Assembly: GCF_004337985.1 (NCBI RefSeq)
Contig: NC_043741.1
Location: forward strand, 2,487,348-2,551,347
From: Pyricularia pennisetigena
Taxonomy: Eukaryota > Ascomycota > Sordariomycetes > Magnaporthales > Pyriculariaceae
DNA: 64,000 bases
Reading direction: 5' to 3'
The notes beneath the pieces were generated by a model that was given only the letters and a program-made list of their open reading frames with translations, ran no database searches and was not told the origin of the DNA. A program made the translations under genes and the position numbers. Position 1 is the first letter of the stretch. Every line of letters starts with the position of its first letter. Shown here one piece after another: positions 36,225 through 48,600 of the stretch.

Positions 36225-38121
36225 TCACAGGTGCTCCCACTCCTCTTCCCGCATTTGCTGCTTCTCGTTGATAAATTCGTGCTCCTGAACGTAGTGAGGA
36301 AGCTTTTGCTCGCTCCGGGGCGTGTTGAGGCTAGAACATCGGACCGGGCCTGGCGCAAGACGGTGTGCATCGTCGGTGTCTCCGTCTGTTCGGCTTCCCC
36401 ATGATGTCTACAAAAAGGAAATGCCAAGATCAGTGTCAGATAATTTCGGATCAGTCTTAATATATATGAGTGATCAGTTAATGCTTACCATATTAAGAGT
36501 TAGGCCAGCATAGATCTTGATGAGGCCGTGGAAGTATCCAAACACGATGGACACGGGGAGGAACATGATGTCGGCCGGGTGGCGGCGGAAGAGGCCAACG
36601 AGCTTGACAACCTTGGAGAAGGCGAGAAATGCGAGTTGGGCGTAAAGGGCACGGGTTCGGTTCACCGGCTTCCAATCTTCGGCGCCCCACCAGAGGGCTG
36701 CCAGGATGAGAAAGTCGAAGACGAAGGCGAGCGAGGTGAAGGTTGCAATATGCAACGCATATGTGCACCACCATTGTTGCCTGTGGACGAGAGACAAAAG
36801 AAATGTGGGTCAGTTTCTAGGTTCGGATAACAAGTCAGGGGGGCGAGCCGAGCCCACGATGCAACCGATTGGTCGAGCTAAGGGACCGGGGTATATAAGA
36901 GAAAAGCCATTGCTGCGGGCAAGGCATGGGTACAATATAGTATGAAAGGGGGGCTTTTTTCTCATAGGGCTACCGTTTGTATAAGGCGCATTTGGGGGCC
37001 ATGGAAAAAGATGGAGACAAAAGAGGAGAAAAATAAGACTCACTTCCACACATAACGCTCCTTGACCAGGCTGGTCCAGTTGCTGCGCCAGTTGCTCCTG
37101 GCCCATCTTGAGCATTGGTAGAGGAATTTGTGGTTGTTCTCAAGCGTGGTTTCCAGCTCACATTCCTGGTCGTACTGAATCCACGTCTTCCACTGGTGAC
37201 TGACGAGCCAGCGGCTCACAAAGTTGTCATCGTCGGCCTTGAGGATCTTGCCCCACCACTCCTCCTTCATGAATCCCTCAAGAAACTCGTAATCTCTGAG
37301 GATTTCAGATCGGTAGGCGCCAGTTCGACCCGACATGCAAGATGTACCGCCATCCATATTGTGCGTTGCAGAAATCTCAAAATTGCGACGCTCAATGTAG
37401 GCGGCGCCCAGCCAGTTCCATATACTGAGCGCAAGTCCTCCCTCCCTAACCCTCTTTACCCGCTGACATGTGCCGACACCTCCAATTTTCGGGTCCTCAA
37501 ATGGGGCCAGGATCCACGGCATCATGGTTGATGGCCAGGTCACGTCGTCGTCGGCCATAATGGTAATGCGGGTCGTAATTTTGGGCAGGGCCTCGCACAC
37601 CTGGATGCGTTTGTTGGCGTACTGAGTGCAGAAGATGCGGATGTTGGAAGAGGAGAGAGTTTTTACAACCCTCTGCAGATCCTCAAACTTGTTGGCCGTC
37701 GTGACCATAATCAGCTCGTGCGGCTTTGTGGCCAGAATGCTTTCAAGCGAGGGCCGGAGCTCATCAAAGTTGTCGTGGATCGTGGGAATCACCACCGTAA
37801 CATCATCTGATGTGTAAGAGGGCTTGTTTGGGATAGGTTTAGACTTGTAAGTCCAGTGGCTGTAGCAGTGGACAATGAGTCTAACGTATCTATGCAGCCT
37901 TTGGTGAGTTGGAAAGGAAAGGAGGTTAGTCCACACAAATTATATGTTTTTTTTTCGTCTTTTTTTTTTTGGGGGGGCGAGGCGGTAGATCAAGATACTC
38001 ACCATAATACGCAAAATGCTGCAAACCAGGGTGTGAATAATGCCGAAATATATACAACGGCATCCTCAAGGAAGGTGAGTGGCCATACTGGCAAGGTCGT
38101 AATTTGTATCGGAGTTGCCAT
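36225..38121 (-). CDS. GT2: GT2-family processive glycosyltransferase of hyphal growth
   Basis: Membrane glycosyltransferase of family 2, related to hyaluronan/cellulose synthase-type enzymes, predicted to make and export a surface polysaccharide. Exons on the minus strand 38121-38003, 37898-37044, 36780-36489 and 36407-36225 give 482 residues. An N-terminal membrane segment (DAVVYISALFTPWFAAFCVL) precedes the catalytic domain: VVIPTIHDN, DDD at residues 156-158, MDGGTSCMSGRTGAYR, a second ADDDNF acidic motif and the QCSRW (QxxRW) motif at 301-305. Four C-terminal hydrophobic segments follow, then a polar tail ending in EEEWEHL. This matches the type-2 glycosyltransferase that plant-pathogenic fungi such as Zymoseptoria need for extension on solid surfaces (established knowledge). 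The sugar product is not known from sequence. Intron phases and borders are consistent throughout. Neighbours on both sides are gene-poor. Confidence 0.93.
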
Positions 38122-41100
38122 TGCGGGAGTGCCTCAAGTATCGTTTGTGTAGAGTCACCCAGATATGCAATGAATCCCTTCTGTAGGAAAAGTTTCGAAC
38201 AATCCTCGGTGGTAAAACGATAGACAGTCCGGAATACCTAACAGTCTCCGGGCGGGAGATAAAATCTGTAGGCGGCCTGGACGAGATAGGATGCGCGGGC
38301 GAGACCGGAGGTTGGACGAGTGAGGCTAACCTAGGCCGTGAGGAGGAAGGGCAAAGAAGGTATGATACAGAAAAGCGAAAAGAAAAAGTAAAATAAGAAC
38401 CTAATCAAATACCAGCTAACAGCACATGAAAAACAACACACCAATTGACCTCGAGAGGAACAAGGACAAAAAGAGACGGGTTAGGAGAAAGCTGAGAGGA
38501 AGATAGGGCCAGGAGTAGGAGAGGAGGAAGGCTCAGGATATATACGATATTGGCAAAGTCGGCTGGTTGGTTACCCGTGCATGCTCCATGGAATGTATGT
38601 ATGAGCTGCTCGAAAAAAAAGGGTTGCAGTGAGCGGAGACGATCTTGAACGGCCGAGTTGGTAGGGTAGCGCCGTGACCAAAACTGGAGAAAAATACGCA
38701 CTGAGTACTTACCTTCAAGCTGAACTTATGGGGCCATGCGAATAAAAATATGGTAAATGTATCTCAAATTGACCACTCGAACTAGGAGTAGCTGTTGAAA
38801 GTGTACCATCCTTTTTTTTTTTTTTTCTTCTTTTCTCTGTCGTTTTTTCCCCTTGTCTCTTGTACAACCAATTCGTCACTGTAAGCTCCATCCAACTCGA
38901 CCCAGTAGCGGATCGCGTAAACCCCGGTTAGGAGGGGTGTGCGTTTCTTAAGCACCACACTCGTACTAGCAAGGGTCTGAATGGGTGCTGTGGGTGGAGC
39001 TACAAGGTAGTAGATACAATAAAGGTGAGGGGAAGGGAGGGGGCGTGGATATTCGATTGCATGTACCTCCAATTCGTTGGACTTGGCCACAAACGACAAC
39101 AAAATCAGACGCACAAAATGCAGCAAGTAATATGGTTTCTCAAGAATTATTAGAACTGTTTATTTGCTCTGGTTTATTTGAAGATTGGTTTGTTACTATT
39201 TGATCGTTGTTTTATTGCCCTGGACACGATCGTCAAATTGGGAAGTAGGTATCACAGTTGGAGAAATGTCGAGAGCCTAAAAAATTCGATACTGGAGATC
39301 TCCGCCAGTCAAACGTTGAGAATGCTCACTGACCAACTATACTCGCACGAACTTTGTATTACTAGAGAAGAGAAAATTAGCTCTTCTTAGCAGAGCAAAA
39401 GGCGAGCTCCAGAAGAATTTGACTGCCAAGACTTAAAACGCCCACAAACTCCTCCTAAATATCTACCGCGAGACGATGCTTGCAAAAGAGATAGAAAAGG
39501 AAAACCCCTGCATGTATTCTCGGCAAAGTGACTGGTGAAGCTTGTTGCAGCGCGCCGTGTAGCCTCCATGTCTGGTCGGCAGGGGGGCACCGAAAATTGA
39601 ACGAGCGTACATGTACAGTCCTAGGTACCAAACAAAAAATTCAGCTCGTAAAAAAGCGAAAGTATTTTATTTTCCCGCTTTCTTTCTTTATTTTCTTTTT
39701 TTTTTCTCTCTTATTGTCATGAATATTATTACTATTACTTTCCCGCGGCGGCAAGCAAAATTTGCAAGTTATAGTGAACCAACGACCACAGCTAATGCAT
39801 GTTGGAATCTGTGTTGCCGACGCCACCTCGGGACCAAGTCCACCCTAATAAAAGAGGATCTCACGAGCCTTGGTGCTTGAGAGGAGGATAAGACCCTGGG
39901 CATTTGGCCCCGTTCTCTCGCGTATGAGCAGGGCAGCAAGGACTGGGCGCTTCAAATGGTCCACCACTGGAGCATTGGACACGAGTGGGCGTGGGCGTGG
40001 CCGGCGAATCTCAGATCGGAATGGAGTCGTCGCTTTTGCCTGCTGATGGAGCAATGGAGTTCGCTATTCGACGCTGTGGGGGCGCCTAATGAGTAGCCGC
40101 AGGCGATCCAGTGGACACCATTTGGCGCAAGTCTTTTTTTTATCCCCTCTCGACTTCTTTTTTTTACCATGTTTATTATCCTTATTGCTTCTGCAATCGG
40201 TGGCGGCCGGCCGAGAGCCATTGAGCGCTCGGGTGCTTTCTTTTGCTTCTTCAACGGCGCGTGCTCGGCAAGCAGGGATCATCGCATGTGCTGTACTCCG
40301 TAGGCAAAGATGTGCAAGATGCGGCGTCCCTCCGTTGAGGTTACTATAGCCAGGTGCTAAATTAGATAGTGTTGCAGAAGCCAGTGTAGCCGCATGTTTT
40401 GTTTTCCATCTCGTTGTCGTCAGTCACTAGATGACCGGTCTGTACTTCCGAAGTGCAGTATACCAAAGTACCTCAACAATATTCATTACCTGTGCGATTC
40501 AACTGCGCACATGCTTTTCTACAATATTCGTCACTGTAGCCCTTCCTTCCTCGGACCAGTAGACTGTCCGGAAAGTACTGCGTGAGGATCGCTGTAAGCA
40601 AGCGAACCTGGATGCAACTCAGATAAAAGTCACAAGATAGAACCCTGTCCTTGAGGAAGGGTCTCGACTTTTGACAGTGCTGTGTAACACGCCAGTGGAC
40701 AGCCTCTCGAGTAAGATTCTGTCCAATTGCTACGGTTTGTTTGCATATTGATCGACTTCTCGTCATCGGTCAGCGCCTACCACAGTTAGGGGTCCCCTGG
40801 GCGGAAACAGGGGTCCCCGCAAGAGGATTAGCAACGCTAGAGGAGCTTGACGTTGCGAATTGTTACTGGGTTCCACATCATCCCACCATATGGTTTTTTT
40901 TTTTTTTTTTTTTTTTGCTTCTTCTTCACGATCCCTTGTGGCACAAGGTAGACGATGGAATCAAACGCATTGCGTTACCCACACACGAAAAGAACCTCAA
41001 CCTGCTACGGCTAGTTGCAATGCACAGCTCTACTGAAGACTGCGTAGCACAACTGCAACACAAAACACGAGAAAGCCACGTTGAATAGGCTCACTAACAA

Positions 41101-44100
41101 CCGAACGAGTACAAGCCAAGTTCAATTTCATGCCCATCAGGTTACCGTACACCCCTGAGAGAAATTGAGATCTCGTTGCACCATTGCATGCCGTGCATAT
41201 GCCTACCTTGTCCTAAATATGTGCAAAGTAACTGGGTAGTAATTCATCCCATCTTTTTTCTATGTCAAACCCCGAAGCTACCTACTAGAAATATGAACAA
41301 GATTCGACTGTCAGTCATGAACCAACAGTGACCCCTGCTGTTTTACAAAGATGATGAATGTGGAATAATGTCCACAATTTCATGCACCTTAACGAGCCTC
41401 CCAGGTACCGGCTTTCGATCGGAGCCGTTGAGCAGGAAAGACATGCATTTGGAAAAGGAAACTCGCGGAAACGTCAGAGACCAAACCCCGACGCCACCAT
41501 TTGGAGACTCAATACTGCGTAAAATATACCCATGCATATGTTTCTTGGGCGGGTAAACCAGGCTGGAGCTTTACTTGGCATTCGCCTCTGGCAACGGCAG
41601 AATCTTGTCGGACGGCAGAGGGATGAGCTGTATCAGTCAAAAAAAGAAAAAAAAGATAAAAGAAATAAATTATAACAAATAAAAAAAGGGCGGCACTGCC
41701 TGCCGGGCTCGTCCGGAGCCACAGCTCCTGTTGTGCCAGTGTGGCACGGGCACTTGATCGCCGAGCTTGTCGCGTTTGATGTCGACGGGCCGGCGGTGGC
41801 GGGAAACGGGGGTGTGCTGCCTTCCTTTTGGTCAGCCTCGAGCGGCATTGAGCGAGGGATGGGTTACTGACAGGGCCGGCACAAATTACCAGAAATCTTT
41901 TTGGTGACAACTCACATCTGCAACCTGCTCAGCCTCGAGCCCCGAAGTTAAACGGAGTAGTGGTAACACTAAAGACGGGGTTGCAACCGGACCGTTTTTG
42001 TAACCTATGTTTGAGGACATGGTGTGTGCCTTTTTTTTGGCCCCCGCCAAACACCCTTTTTCTCTTTTCTGTGTGGTTCTGCTGTATTGGTGGCTAGAAC
42101 ATCGAGATTAGGCTAGATACACATTAGGGTCACAGCCTAGTCAAGCTTTCGGGCGTCTTTGATAAGACAAAAACATATGACAACGGTTGGCTAGTGGGTA
42201 AAAAGAGTGGTTTTTTTTCTCTTTTCTCTATTTTAGTCCTTTTTTCCCTTCATTTTTACCCCGCCAAACTTTTTCTCACGGTGCGCGTTTGGTCGTTTCA
42301 AGACTGAGGAACCTGATGACATGATGGTTTTTCCAAGGTTGCCTGTCTGGTTGGTTGCATGCTCCGCTAAGATGCTTCCGACAAGTTTTCGTTGAAAGTT
42401 AGCTGCACTACGAAGCTCTTCACACCACTCTCTGGACCGCGCAATCTTGGTTTGTCGTAACCGACAGTGCATCTCCGATTCATCAGATTCGGCTCAAGAA
42501 TCGACAGGCGAACGGGCGACGAATCTGCCCACCGTTACCACTCAACGTCTCTTCCGGCCTTCCTTTACCTGCCAATTTTGTGTATCAGCCGTGTGTACCC
42601 ACACACACAAATCAAATCACTCACAACTCTCATTCTCGTCCGGCACGACGTCCAAGCGAGAAGAAAAGGTTGACTTGTTTCCAACGTTCAAAAAGACCAA
42701 GCGGGCGACGGAAGCCGGATTTGACATCACTGCAAGGATCCGTACGGCGTTTGGCGCAATCTTTACGGACTTCAGACTGGAAGCACGACATTGTTGCAAT
42801 TAGCTCACATAAAACAAACAGTGCCGTCCGTGGTGGGGGAGGGGCGCCGCGCCCTTCCACAGACACACCCACCAACCGTATAGGTAGGTTAGGTAGGTTG
42901 GCTTCCACTTTTTTTGGGGTGATGAATGGAAACTTCCGTCTTGCCGTCACATGCCTAGCTAATTAAGGTAGGTTCCCATACGAAGGCCAAGGGGAAGCGG
43001 AAACAGGAAGATTTCAACGTCTTACATGTACTGTAGAACATGAAAAATACAAAAAAAAAAAAAAAACCCTCGCCTTGAAGCTACAACATCATTTTTTCTC
43101 TCCATACTCAAAACGCAGTTCCTGCTCGTGCGTACGGGCGGGGCTACCACCGACATCACCAACAGCCTCCTGAACCGGGTAACCATCTCGTTCTTTGCTG
43201 TTCTTTGGCACTTGGCTCGCCTGCCGATACCAACGCACGATGGCTCAAGTATGGCTCTCGCTTAACAGGAGTAAAAAAAACAACTTATGCACTTACAAGC
43301 ATCATGCCCCGATGCAGAGATCTTGTTATGCTGTGCCTCGGACATACGATTGTGGATATGGTATGATGAAAGGGTTCTGTGTCTGACATGAGCCCAGCTC
43401 TACTTTGGTAAGATTTTTCTTGCTGACTGACTCTCGAGAACCCCTCATGTAGCCAACTAGTTACTGTGTTGGCAAAATGCCCGAGTCAAGAGGCTGTGGT
43501 CAATGCAATGCGGAGAAGGAGCTTGGGCCAACTTATCATCCGTAAAAAAGTTGAGCCTTCTCCCCTGTTCTTTTCTATCATGGTTGTTAGTTTGTTCGTT
43601 TCTTTGTTTGTATCTCAAACCCGTTTGGACATTTTGTGCAAGAAACTTCGTATCAAATTGCGAGATCCCCTGTGCCGGTTTTATGCAGTGTACTTTAACG
43701 AATGCTTATTTGTCTTTAACTGCTGGTTCGAGTTTGAAAAAGAAATTAAACTCTTATCTCTGGCGAAGAAACATGTTGTCTTCCCGAAGTACTTGGTACA
43801 ACTGCTACCTTTACTTGCAGAAAGGAAAAAGCAACAACGGCCGCAGGAATGCCAACCCTGTCAAAAGATCGCCTGCATGGTCTACCCTTGCTCCCTTGCC
43901 GCTGTCCGTGAGTGGGAGACGAGGAGGGCCGGTCCATCATTAATCTTCCCATTCCAGGGCTTCCCGCCGTCAACCGCGTTTCTACGACATTTAGCCCTCG
44001 ACCGGTGGCCGATTTTGGTTGCGATGGATTGGAAACAAGTTTCGGTCAGACAGACGTTGTACAACTTTGTCACGTCAAAATATCGCCGTCCACTCTCGCG

Positions 44101-44412
44101 AACATCTTCCTCCCCCAGTATCACCAAGCTCTTTGTAGGGGTTTGTCGGTTGCGCTAACCTATAGGGAACAAGACGAAACCCATTATACCACTATTTGTC
44201 GATTTTGTGGAGTTTGTGACCTTAGCCGAGATGGAGCAGAGTCCATCTCCATTGCGTCCCCCTCGCGACGGATAATTATCTGCGGTTTTTTTTTTTTTTT
44301 GCAGACTCGCAGGGCAAGCTAGAGTGCGAGGTGGTATTATCGAATCTTGTTCTTAATCTCCCATATATGGCAATTCCGTGTTTCTTGACAGTACGGTATA
44401 CCCTATCTCTCC

Positions 44413-44441
<29 letters not shown>
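44413..44441. repeat. Poly-A tract, 29 bases
   Basis: Uninterrupted A run in the 12 kb gene-poor block; a T run lies about 110 bases upstream near 44286-44300. Confidence 0.85.
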
Positions 44442-44443
<2 letters not shown>

Positions 44444-45590
44444 TCCCGCGGTCACCTCGGTGAGCTGAGCTTGGTTAGCAGTGGATGCATGCGAACAAGA
44501 AACAAAGCTCCGCGACAACCATCTTGTCATCGTGGCGTTCCTGGCCTGGAAGGGGAACCGGACGCAAGCTCTACTCTGCATGAAAAGCCCCACGGCTACC
44601 AAAACAAAACACGTCAATTGCTGATTGCCCATGCGCAATGGTAAATGCCCGTTGGACAGTCGTCTGATAAAAAGGGCGTGGCGACCCCTCGGTGGAAATA
44701 GTGATCCAAAACGGTGGGGTTCTTGGGGCCTGTGGATCGACAGAGTCCAGAACTTGAAAAGAGAGCATCATCAGTCCAGGTCAGCCTGCGGGAACGGCAG
44801 GACCGGGGGTTCAGCATGGTTGATTCCTCTTGGCGGTTGAGGAACTGCTTTTAGCTCAAGCGTAAGCGCCCCGGAGTGAATTGAGATTGGAAAAACGACC
44901 AAAAATTGATTGGAGAAACCCTGCAGTTACTATCTGCTGACATCCGCCAACAGAAGTGGCTCCCCGGCCGCAACGAGCTACACCAACACGCCTTGGCGCT
45001 CCTTTGGTGTTTTTTTTTTTTTTTTTTTCTCTCTCTCGTCCTAGCTTCTAGGTAGTAAGCCTCGCATTTATTTGTGTTGGACGAAAACTTAGCTCCATGG
45101 TAGCACGGCAGTTACTCTGCCTCTTTATCTGCGAATATCTGTCAGCTCACATGGAAGATCTGGCGGGGGGCTACACGGCTTGAGGTTCGTGCTGCCACAG
45201 GCTCGTGTAATAGCCGCCATTTAAACAACAACCAGGAGACTACATTGCACAAGCATTTATATTGGCATATACAGAAAACGGTGAAAACCTACCAGAGGTG
45301 GTAAGCACCACCCGATCAACCGAAACACCGCGCGCTTGACTTTGCATAGAGTAGGTAACATCCATGACATGTGGGCTTTGTGGAGGCGCGACTTGGGTTT
45401 TCTATCCAACCACGACACGAAAGCGGAAATTGACATGCTGTAAGGGTCTTCTGTCGTCCAAGGCAAAAAGCAACATCACGCCATTTCGCGGGGCCGAGAT
45501 ATCGATTAGCCCGCCCGGCCGAGGGCAGCATCGGCCAATGCAAGGAGCAAGGAAACAGGAAGGCACGACGCGCCTGCTGTGGGACCCCCA

Positions 45591-45639
45591 TTTTTTTTTA
45601 TTTTTTTATTTATTCATTTATTTATTTATTTATTTTTTG
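45591..45639. repeat. TTTA-type microsatellite
   Basis: T-rich run passing into imperfect TTTA tetranucleotide copies. Simple sequence with no coding content. Confidence 0.85.
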
Positions 45640-48600
45640 CACCTGGTCCTGGCCTGCGCCTACCTTACCTAGAAGTAGTAGTCGTAGTCGTAGCAGGTAA
45701 ATGCCCGGACCGGGGGACAGTGACACCATGACTAAGCTAGGGAATGGATGAGGGCCACCCTGTCAACAAGATAGTTGTCCTTAATTCCTTCCTCTCGCAA
45801 CCACCGTGCCGCCCACCTACCCCTCCAAATGAGGAACACGAGCAGAGCAATCTCTTCTTCACCTGCGGAGAAAACCCCAGCAACACTGACGCTTGCGAGG
45901 ATCGCCTACCACGGTCTAACTGTATTCCGACCGTCGTCTCGTTTGCCCTCTAGACAAGCGACGTCGCATGCCTTCGTTGCAGCATGCCATCACCTTTGTG
46001 GGAAAAAGGCCCGGTCGACCGACCGCCCAACAAGGGCAGCGGCCGGAAGACCCCACATTCAAGGCTTGCTTTGGTGGCCCGGCGGAAGCGCTCAAGGTCC
46101 GCCTTGTATTCTGCCGGAATTGCGACAGCATGATTTCCGCGTATTGTGTGTGTTCGTGTTCTTATCTATCTATCCTTCTTAATTTCTTTCGTATCGTTTG
46201 GTCAAACCATGAGACGATTGTGATTCCACTCTGTTTTCTATTGTTACCTGACCCCTCCACGCCAAGTGAGGCCATCGACGATGTGATTTTTTTTTAATCG
46301 GCCGGAGGCATCGGGCAGCAGCATATGGACCACGACGGGTTCAATACCTGTCCTCCCCTGAACCAAGACACAAACAACCAGGCTGATGCTGTTGCTGCCG
46401 AAGCAGTGGAATGTCCTCATGATCCAGCCGGACGCGTTGTTTTCGCGCGAATTTCCGTCTGTATACCGATATATGGTTAACACTGTTCTCATCACACTGG
46501 TTCTCATCATGGCAGCTCGACTCGATTTCGGTGACGTCTTACTTCCTCCTATTGGGGAAAGTTGCCCGGAGAGCGTACATGTCAAAAAAGAACGATAGAC
46601 GAACCGGATCAGCTGCATAAATGGGTTGGTCCTCGCCTTGCCTTCCACCTGCAGACGAACATTGTGTGGAAGTCATTTTACGTCCCGGGGTCCCCACGGT
46701 TGGCTTGCTGCCCTCTCCCTCGGGAGCGAATCAATGGCGAGGGCCCTACACACATTTGTTTCCGCTCTAGACTGTATGATCTTACTTCGCAGGTGCGGGC
46801 TGCATGCGTTCTAAAGCCCAACGTGGGGAGGGCCACGGTAAGCGTCCCTATCGCAGCCACCTATGCCGCACGGGGATGCACAGGAATTTCCGGGACCCTT
46901 TTCCGTGTCTTTCTGGCCAAGGCCGGCATGATGCGTGTCTTCTGCAGGTTGACAGTATCCACTGATGCATGCTCCTACATCATTTGCGGCACTGGCTTTT
47001 CTTTTACGTGTCCTCTACCCTTTGGTCCTCGCCTTTTTGTTTCTCCTACCACTTGCTCTTACTTTACTTCCCTCTTGACGTCAAGCTGTCGCCGAAACGG
47101 CTGCCTTCGTCATACACGCCTTGCATCATATTGTTTGTCGTCGCGCAACTCTTTGCGGGTCCTTTTTTCAACTTCAAATACTCAAATCTTCTCAAGCACC
47201 GTTAAGCTGCGATGCAAGGGCCTACTTCGGGCCATCTTTGACATCATTCGTTTGTGTCAAAGAACAGACAAGTATCGCCGTGGTTGGTGATAAGGTTTTT
47301 GAAGCTATTCTTAGTTCTCACCCGCTCCCAATATCCATCCATCCTGCAGTGCTGCCAACTTCTTGGCGTACCCTAAGCACAATATCCATGGCATTTCTGT
47401 GCTATATGCATCATGTTGCATCTGCAAGCTGAGCTGTCCTATTCTTTGGCTACAGCCATCAATCAATTCTCCCTTATCTCCATGTTTCAGGGCTTGAACT
47501 AAGCTTTGCCCTAGTGAATATGATAATTTTCAAGGAATTTCCTTTTATTTTTCTCTATTTTCTTTTTCTGTCTCTCTTTTTCCTTGTACCTCATTATGGC
47601 TGACAATGATGGTCCATATTGGTACAGAATGGCGGACAACTTCCTGATTTCTTGTCAAAAACCTCAGAAGACTAGGATTCTTAACACATTGCAATTATGA
47701 CTTCATTCTAGCGGTCATGGTTCCCGTCAGGAGCCAAGGAAAACCGTTAGAAAGTTACCAGGAACAATGCAGCCTTCAGTCCATATACGTGCATGGCTCT
47801 ACGATGATGCAAGGCCGCCATCACCCACCTGAGAACCACCAACCGGAATGCTGTTCTCTGCTGTAGGCTTCTGTCAGTCACTAGCCATACTTCTTTGCAG
47901 TTATTCCAAGTACCAATCCTCAATTACAGCATTGAGCGTACCAAAGCATCATACTGCACTTGGCCCTGGTTTTGAAGGGAGACTGGACGGGCTGAACACA
48001 AAAAACGCCGTCTGATAAAAGTGATCGATGGAATCACCGTGATGACGAGGCGAGCCCGCCCAGTGGCGGCTCAACAGATAGTTCCAGGAGCAAGTCATGC
48101 GCCTATTACAGAAGCCGGTTTCGGTGGCGAGCTGTCTGCTTCTATCCTTACCGCCTCCCTTCCTACCACCGGCCAAAGCTACCAAGATATGTCTTGAAGA
48201 ATCTTGCCCCCCACCTCCGATCTCGGGCACCCTTTGCTCGTCAGTCGAGCCATAGAGCGGGAGGATGGGCACGTATAAAGTTTGCCTCTTGTGCTGGGCT
48301 GTGGGCAGGTAACGCCTATCACCCAAAGTACAACATCCATACCCCAGGTGCTCACGAACCTCGCGAATCCAATGCCAAATTGGGACAGCTTGGATGCTAA
48401 AGACAGGCAAAGATTGACAGCATGATAACAGAAATGATGGCCTTGAGGACACTACTTTAGTTGATCTCCAGGTGCTCTTTCCTGGCTTGGGGCATTTAGC
48501 ACTTCTCGTACCCAATACTGGCCCAAGGTCCGTTCTGAACCGCCCCAAAGAGGCAGCATGGCAGGAAGATCTAGACGCACGAAAGTGGTCACGAGCAAGT

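Noticed and set aside
40741..41088. 115-codon frame on the plus strand that spans a T23 tract
   Set aside because: Non-ATG start and a homopolymer through its middle; both halves read plausibly, but there is no family match or splice support to call a gene.
41920..41990. Weak resemblance to 5S rRNA (GCTCAGCC followed by GAAGTTAA)
   Set aside because: Only isolated words match; the conserved 5' and 3' stems of fungal 5S rRNA are absent.
43466..44158. 230-codon open frame on the plus strand
   Set aside because: Begins at GTG, is rich in Phe/Cys/Leu from T-rich DNA, and resembles no family.
46562..47290. 242-codon open frame on the plus strand
   Set aside because: Begins at TTG, has no coding-like composition and no plausible exon partners.
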